Positions 61,596-64,000 of a stretch of 64,000 bases of DNA are shown here, piece by piece. Source of the DNA: CAZEAC01 sp964510065. Lineage in GTDB: Bacteria; Bdellovibrionota_C; UBA2361; CAIXSY01. The notes under the pieces are model-generated. The model worked only from the letters and a program-made list of their open reading frames with translations, had not been told where the DNA came from and did no database searches. Position numbers and translations under genes: made by a program. The stretch spans positions 1-64,000 of the forward strand of contig CAZEAC010000019.1 in assembly GCA_964510065.1 (NCBI GenBank), written 5' to 3'. Position 1 is the first letter of the stretch, and every line of letters begins with the position of its first letter.

Positions 61596-63503
61596 GTGAC
61601 ACAAAAACTCAAAATCGCTAAGCTATCCAGATCTAGTATGTCTGCCTCCAAAGCACCTAAGAAAGTACTCTCCGAGAAACTCGAAACGGCACATAAGCAG
61701 ATTAAGCTTAGGCGCCAACATAAGACTCAAGCGCAGGAAATTCAGGAAAAATTCGATTTAAATCCAGTTACCGCGCGTATTCTTGCGGCGCGCGGTTTTG
61801 ACGCCGACGAGGCCTTAAAAAATTTTATAAATCCAACGCTCCGCGAGGGCATACCAACACCTGACAAGCTCAAGAACCTCGATAAAGCCTGCGCGCTTAT
61901 CGCCAGCGTGGTCAATGCGAGAGGCAAGATCGCCATATGCTGTGATTTCGACGTCGATGGCCTCTCCGGTGGAGCTCAGGTACACCATTTCTTTAACGCT
62001 ATCGGCGTGAACTCCTGCGTCAAAGTTCCCGATCGATTCGAAGATGGCTATGNNNNNNNNNNTGAGAAAGACCGTGCCGAGCAACAGAAATTAGCCAAAG
62101 TCGTTCAGAAAGACAAGAAAAAATATACGGCGGAAATCAAAAAAATGCAGGCCGAGACGCGAAGAATTGATGCCCAGATTCAGAAAATGGTGCGCGAAGC
62201 GAAAGAGGGGGGATGCAGCCTTCTTATTACTATCGATTACGGCACCACCAATTTTAAAGAGTTGACCCTCGCCAAGGATCTTGGGCTCAAGACTATTGTT
62301 ATCGATCACCACCACGTCGCAAACAATGATTCGCCTGCTGATGTTTTTATTAATCCGCAGCAGCATGGCTGCGGATTTGCCGGCGGCATACTTTCCGCTT
62401 CCGGTCTGGCTTGGTATCTGATAGTCGGGCTTCGCGCGGCATTAAAAGAAGCACGTGACCTGGATCCGCGCTACTATCTTGATCTCTCCTGCCTGGGCAC
62501 AGTGTGTGACATGGTGCCGCTTGTTGGTCCAAATCGAGTCATCGCCAAAAAGGGCATGGAGCTACTTGAGTCGACCACTCGTGCCGGACTTCGCGCACTT
62601 AAACAGGTTGCAGGAGTTAAAAAAAAGGTCAGCTGTACTGACATCTCTTTTGGTATCGGGCCACGCCTTAACGCCGCGGGAAGGCTCGAACATGGATCGA
62701 TGGTGATCGAGCTTCTTACAACTGCAGATGAATCTCGCGCGCTCGAGCTTGCAAATGCCTTAAATGCGCTGAACCTCGAACGTCAAGAAACCGAGTCAAG
62801 GGTCAAAGACCTTGCGATTGAGATCCTACGAAAGAGGGGAGAGCTTCCCGCTGCCATCGTCATTGGAGATAAGTCCTTTCATACTGGGGTCATCGGCATC
62901 GTAGCGCAGCGCATGGTTGAGCTCTATTATCGGCCGACCGCGATCATGGGAATGGATGAAGAGGGTATCTTCAAAGGCTCAGTCCGCGGGATAAAGGGAT
63001 TCAGCGTAGTTGAAGCACTTTCAAAGGTCTCAAAATATCTTGTGAAGTTTGGCGGCCACGAAGGTGCCGGCGGCTTCTCTCTTGAGCGTTCGAAGCTCCG
63101 TCAGTTTACAGAGGCCTTCGTCGAGGAGTGCGCCGCTCAACTTTCGGAAATCGATAGCTCCCCGATCACAGAAGCGGATACGCAATCAACTTTAGAGGAG
63201 ATCTCGGTGCCGCTTGTTGACGAACTGAAAAAACTTGCCCCCTTCGGCATGGGCAATCCACAACCAGTTCTCCTCGTGAAAGGGCTCAAGGTAGTGGACG
63301 TTCGCGAATTGAAGGGAACACACCTCAAGGCGACTCTGAGTGACGGGACCAAATTTATTACTGGGCTTCTATGGCGCCATAACACACACCCCGCCATTAA
63401 GCGTGGCGAAACGATCAACATCGCATGCAGACCCGACTACAATAATTTCAATGGGTTGTCTGAGCTTCAGGCAATTATACAGGCGGCCGAGACAGCCTCT
63501 TAA
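61596..63503 (+). CDS. recJ: Single-strand-specific exonuclease RecJ, with assembly gap and coiled-coil insert
   Basis: RecJ removes single strands 5' to 3' in recombination and repair. Motif I is AICCDFDVDGLSGGAQVHHF, motif II SLLITIDYGTTNF, the DHH motif VIDHHHVANNDSPADVFINPQQ, DLSCLGTVCDMVPL, GIGPRLNAAGRLEHG and the DHHA1 end KFGGHEGAGGFS. After motif I ten unknown bases (62053-62062) interrupt the gene at RFEDGYG; next comes a K/E/Q-rich helix of about 45 residues before motif II, not usual for RecJ. Start GTG 61596; an ATG lies at 61638. Confidence 0.9.
   Translation: MTQKLKIAKLSRSSMSASKAPKKVLSEKLETAHKQIKLRRQHKTQAQEIQEKFDLNPVTARILAARGFDADEALKNFINPTLREGIPTPDKLKNLDKACALIASVVNARGKIAICCDFDVDGLSGGAQVHHFFNAIGVNSCVKVPDRFEDGYXXXXEKDRAEQQKLAKVVQKDKKKYTAEIKKMQAETRRIDAQIQKMVREAKEGGCSLLITIDYGTTNFKELTLAKDLGLKTIVIDHHHVANNDSPADVFINPQQHGCGFAGGILSASGLAWYLIVGLRAALKEARDLDPRYYLDLSCLGTVCDMVPLVGPNRVIAKKGMELLESTTRAGLRALKQVAGVKKKVSCTDISFGIGPRLNAAGRLEHGSMVIELLTTADESRALELANALNALNLERQETESRVKDLAIEILRKRGELPAAIVIGDKSFHTGVIGIVAQRMVELYYRPTAIMGMDEEGIFKGSVRGIKGFSVVEALSKVSKYLVKFGGHEGAGGFSLERSKLRQFTEAFVEECAAQLSEIDSSPITEADTQSTLEEISVPLVDELKKLAPFGMGNPQPVLLVKGLKVVDVRELKGTHLKATLSDGTKFITGLLWRHNTHPAIKRGETINIACRPDYNNFNGLSELQAIIQAAETAS
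62053..62062. other. Assembly gap (10 N)
   Basis: Ten Ns in the recJ gene. Ten is a typical placeholder, so the real missing length is unknown and may not be a multiple of three. Confidence 0.95.
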
Positions 63504-63577
63504 AGTTTCATCTGTTTTTCCGTCGCGGGCGATAACAGCTACGGCATTATCAACCGGCACACTGCCAGGCTCCTTTT

Positions 63578-63739
63578 AGGGCGTCGGAGTGTTGGCACTA
63601 ACGTGCTCTGGCGACTCAATTTAATTTTTTGACCACTAAGGACGCCAAGGACACAAAGAAAACGTGGGAAAGCCAGGATTTATATGGTCTTTCCTTGGTG
63701 TCCTTTGCGTCCCTTGTGGTGAAACACTCCGACGCTCTC
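63578..63739. mobile_element. Type C palindromic element (C2) with 10 bp target duplication
   Basis: The ends AGGGCGTCGGAGTGTT and AACACTCCGACGCTCT are inverted copies. Inner arms CGCCAAGGACACAAAG and its complement match C1. GGCTCCTTTT lies on both sides (63568-63577 and 63740-63749). No gene is carried. Confidence 0.85.
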
Positions 63740-63781
63740 GGCTCCTTTTGACTAACTTTCTTTCAGCTGTAAAATGAAAGC

Positions 63782-64000
63782 ATGAACCGAGCATTTCATC
63801 TCACACGAATTGAACCATCTGAAACTGTGTCCTCGATTGATGGACGTCGGACTCTTTCCGGGGCTATCTTTTCGGAGCCACTCTGTTTCGCTTCGCGCCG
63901 TGACTCCACTCGCCGTCAGGTTGAGCCCAGTGCGCTTGAAATGCTACGTAACTCCTCACGTCAAGTGAGCGCGGAGGAGTTCATGGAAGCTTTTCGCCGA
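63782..64000 (+). CDS. Partial gene at the window edge, function unknown
   Basis: Starts ATG 63782 with GAAAG upstream and is open for 73 codons to the end of the window: MNRAFHLTRIEPSETVSSIDG...VEPSALEMLRNSSRQVSAEEFMEAFRR. No family is recognisable. It follows the C2 element on the same strand as recJ. Confidence 0.5.
   Translation, partial: MNRAFHLTRIEPSETVSSIDGRRTLSGAIFSEPLCFASRRDSTRRQVEPSALEMLRNSSRQVSAEEFMEAFRR

Overview
Organism: a Gram-negative bacterium of deltaproteobacterial grade is the best reading. The block parA-parB-bactofilin-ATP synthase b'/b-delta-alpha-gamma-beta-epsilon is an arrangement I associate with Deltaproteobacteria-like phyla. Secreted lipoproteins, metzincin peptidases, ELWxxDGT and DxDxDG repeat proteins, a flagellin and a multihaem cytochrome fit a free-living, motile, respiring environmental bacterium. 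A 10-N gap at 62053-62062 and a frameshift near 5724 suggest a draft or metagenome assembly. No rRNA, tRNA, CRISPR array, prophage or intact transposase gene was seen.

Layout: 1-7.5 kb holds a secreted beta-helix-like protein, the overlapping operon ruvX-mltG-(low-complexity membrane protein), a frameshifted LysM-like/M23 peptidase and a transglutaminase-fold protein. 7.7-11.8 kb holds cinA, an RlmD-type rRNA methyltransferase interrupted in frame by a palindromic element, a single-domain response regulator and a hydrolase. 11.9-16.1 kb is a minus-strand sulfur/methionine operon (cystathionine gamma-synthase-like, metX, class V aminotransferase) led by a SAM-I riboswitch. 16.5-21.5 kb runs phoH-pgpH-like-ybeY and several hypothetical genes. 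22-25 kb has palindromes, a four-LysM protein and an unusual hairpin array. 25.3-29.1 kb has prfB with its programmed +1 frameshift, a BioF/KBL-like pseudoenzyme and a degenerate metzincin lipoprotein.

29.2-38 kb is the core block: three parS sites, parAB, bactofilin and the F1 ATP synthase genes with b' and b fused; subunits a and c are not in the window. 38-39.9 kb encodes the most striking protein, a flagellin whose variable region is a seven-repeat FG-GAP/VCBS beta-propeller. 40-51 kb holds a tetrahaem cytochrome, a vapBC pair, a primary-like sigma factor, a Liv-type binding protein, a PilB/GspE ATPase, rppH and a GT-C glycosyltransferase. 51-64 kb holds an M11 peptidase with calcium repeats, a DUF6502-like protein divergent from a large ELWxxDGT protein, rarD, an M50-like membrane peptidase, recJ and a partial gene at the edge.

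Overlaying everything are several families of short non-coding palindromic elements (called A, B, C, D, E and F here). Two show clear 9-10 bp target duplications, one shows an 8 bp duplication, and several carry CTAG ends. At least four genes take their stop codon from such an element, so these elements have been shaping gene ends throughout the window.
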